The translations under genes and the position numbers were made by a program. The notes beneath the pieces are model-generated. The model searched no databases, had not been told where the DNA came from, and saw nothing but the letters and a program-made list of their open reading frames with translations. A DNA stretch of 60,231 bases, taken from the NCBI GenBank assembly GCA_013360185.1, contig JABWCO010000002.1:1-60231 (forward strand), in the 5' to 3' direction. Of this stretch, positions 59,677-60,231 are shown in pieces. Position 1 is the first letter of the stretch; every line of letters begins with the position of its first letter. Source of the DNA: Bdellovibrio sp. GTDB taxonomy: Bacteria > Bdellovibrionota > Bdellovibrionia > Bdellovibrionales > Bdellovibrionaceae.

Positions 59677-60231
59677 ATGAATATTGAACAGACTCCACTG
59701 GGTTATGAGCTGCGCACGCCCCATCTGACCGTTCTTATGGGAAACATCAACAGCCGCTACGACGCCCTGAAAGAACACTACACACAGTTCAATTTTGTTC
59801 GCCTTAAACAAATACACAGCGATGCTGTTGCAAAATCCGACGATCCCAACTTAGATTATCAAGTTTTGGCTGACGCCCATTTTACTTCACAAAAGAATCT
59901 AGCACTGTGCGTGATCACTGCAGACTGTGTCCCACTTTTTCTTTTTGATCCCGTAACAGAATTGATCGCCGGTGTGCATGCGGGTTGGCGTGGCGTGGCC
60001 ACGCGAATTATTCCAAAGACGATTCAGGCCATGGCGACCGAAGGCGTTAAGGCCGAAAACCTACAGGTTATAATAGGTCCACATATACAAATGAATAGCT
60101 TTCAAGTGGACGTGGACGTGCGTGATCAAATAATTTCCAGCCTCGGCCCCCTAAGTACGACTGAGCGATCTTTGCTTATCCACGAACAAGAAAATAAAAA
60201 ATCTTTGGTGGATTTGAATCTGATCGTAAAG
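59677..60231 (+). CDS. pgeF: PgeF/YfiH-family protein, partial at the window edge
   Basis: Read from the sequence; not in the ORF track because it has no stop in the window. 185 residues are visible. The family marks are ITADCVPLFLFD and HAGWRGVATR, which hold the metal-binding Cys and His. Members are known as multicopper-oxidase-like or purine nucleoside phosphorylase enzymes (YfiH/YlmD) and, in E. coli, as a peptidoglycan editing factor (PgeF) that keeps L-Ala in the stem peptide. It starts one base after the rluD stop; GGGG lies upstream. The C-terminal part is outside the window. Confidence 0.92.
   Translation, partial: MNIEQTPLGYELRTPHLTVLMGNINSRYDALKEHYTQFNFVRLKQIHSDAVAKSDDPNLDYQVLADAHFTSQKNLALCVITADCVPLFLFDPVTELIAGVHAGWRGVATRIIPKTIQAMATEGVKAENLQVIIGPHIQMNSFQVDVDVRDQIISSLGPLSTTERSLLIHEQENKKSLVDLNLIVK

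Noticed and set aside
1-60231. CRISPR arrays, insertion sequences, integrases or prophage genes
   Set aside because: No direct-repeat array, transposase or integrase motif was seen in any frame.

Overview
The window looks like a chromosomal segment of a predatory, Bdellovibrio-like bacterium (Bdellovibrionota). The reasons are a Gram-negative gene set (MsbA, PBP1A, FtsEX/EnvC, TonB, beta-barrel proteins), many secreted or lipid-anchored proteins with no obvious homologue, a protein with the FQNCG-type anchor I associate with Bdellovibrio, and an AmgK/MurU-type plus NagZ wall-recycling gene set. The genus call is inference from protein character; no 16S gene is present. I see no IS element, prophage, CRISPR array, tRNA or rRNA. 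The segment reads as core chromosome with lineage-specific islands.

Layout. 1-3.8 kb: clpX (cut by the window edge) and clpP on the minus strand, divergent from leucyl aminopeptidase pepA, then a beta-carbonic anhydrase. 3.8-8.8 kb: minus-strand genes including a tightly packed unit of two different Get3/ArsA-like ATPases, a TPR lipoprotein and glutamate-cysteine ligase. 8.9-10.2 kb: trigger factor. 10.3-15.4 kb: the minus-strand cell-division unit ftsE-ftsX-envC-ctp and two small genes. 15.5-27.5 kb: plus-strand DUF481 porin-like protein, MscL with a zinc ribbon, a secreted coiled-coil protein, PBP1A, UvrA, MsbA and a sigma54 activator. 28-31 kb: a degenerate sigma54-activator-like protein followed by AmgK/MurU-like genes. 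31-36 kb: a three-gene minus-strand cluster of secreted Gly/Ala/Cys-rich proteins with a TadG-like membrane protein. 36-42 kb: a secreted protein with NagZ, a TonB-like protein, a 42-residue basic protein missed by the ORF track, and a divergent barrel/M23 peptidase pair whose start codons overlap. 42-49 kb: a lipoprotein, galU, a secreted protein, priA, a CFI-box protein and an FAD oxidoreductase. 49.7-60.2 kb: the housekeeping run rpsB-tsf-pyrH-frr-uppS-cdsA-rseP-tsaB, a MinD-like ATPase, a J-like/RodZ-like HTH fusion, rluD and pgeF (cut by the window edge).

How the genes work together. Envelope biogenesis dominates: lipid carrier and phospholipid precursors (UppS, CdsA), LPS export (MsbA), peptidoglycan synthesis (PBP1A), septal wall splitting (FtsEX-EnvC, Ctp, M23) and muropeptide recycling (NagZ, AmgK/MurU-like). 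Protein quality control is the second theme (ClpXP, trigger factor, PepA, RseP, Ctp).

Most interesting signals: the asymmetric Get3-like pair co-transcribed with a lipoprotein and gshA; the eroded NtrC-type AAA+ protein; the TadG-like secreted cluster; intrinsic-terminator-like hairpins whose 3' arm carries the Shine-Dalgarno of the next gene (three loci); the J-like/RodZ-like fusion beside a MinD-like ATPase; and domain variants in RseP (three PDZ), UvrA (Lys/Ala insert), MscL (zinc ribbon) and S2 (basic tail).
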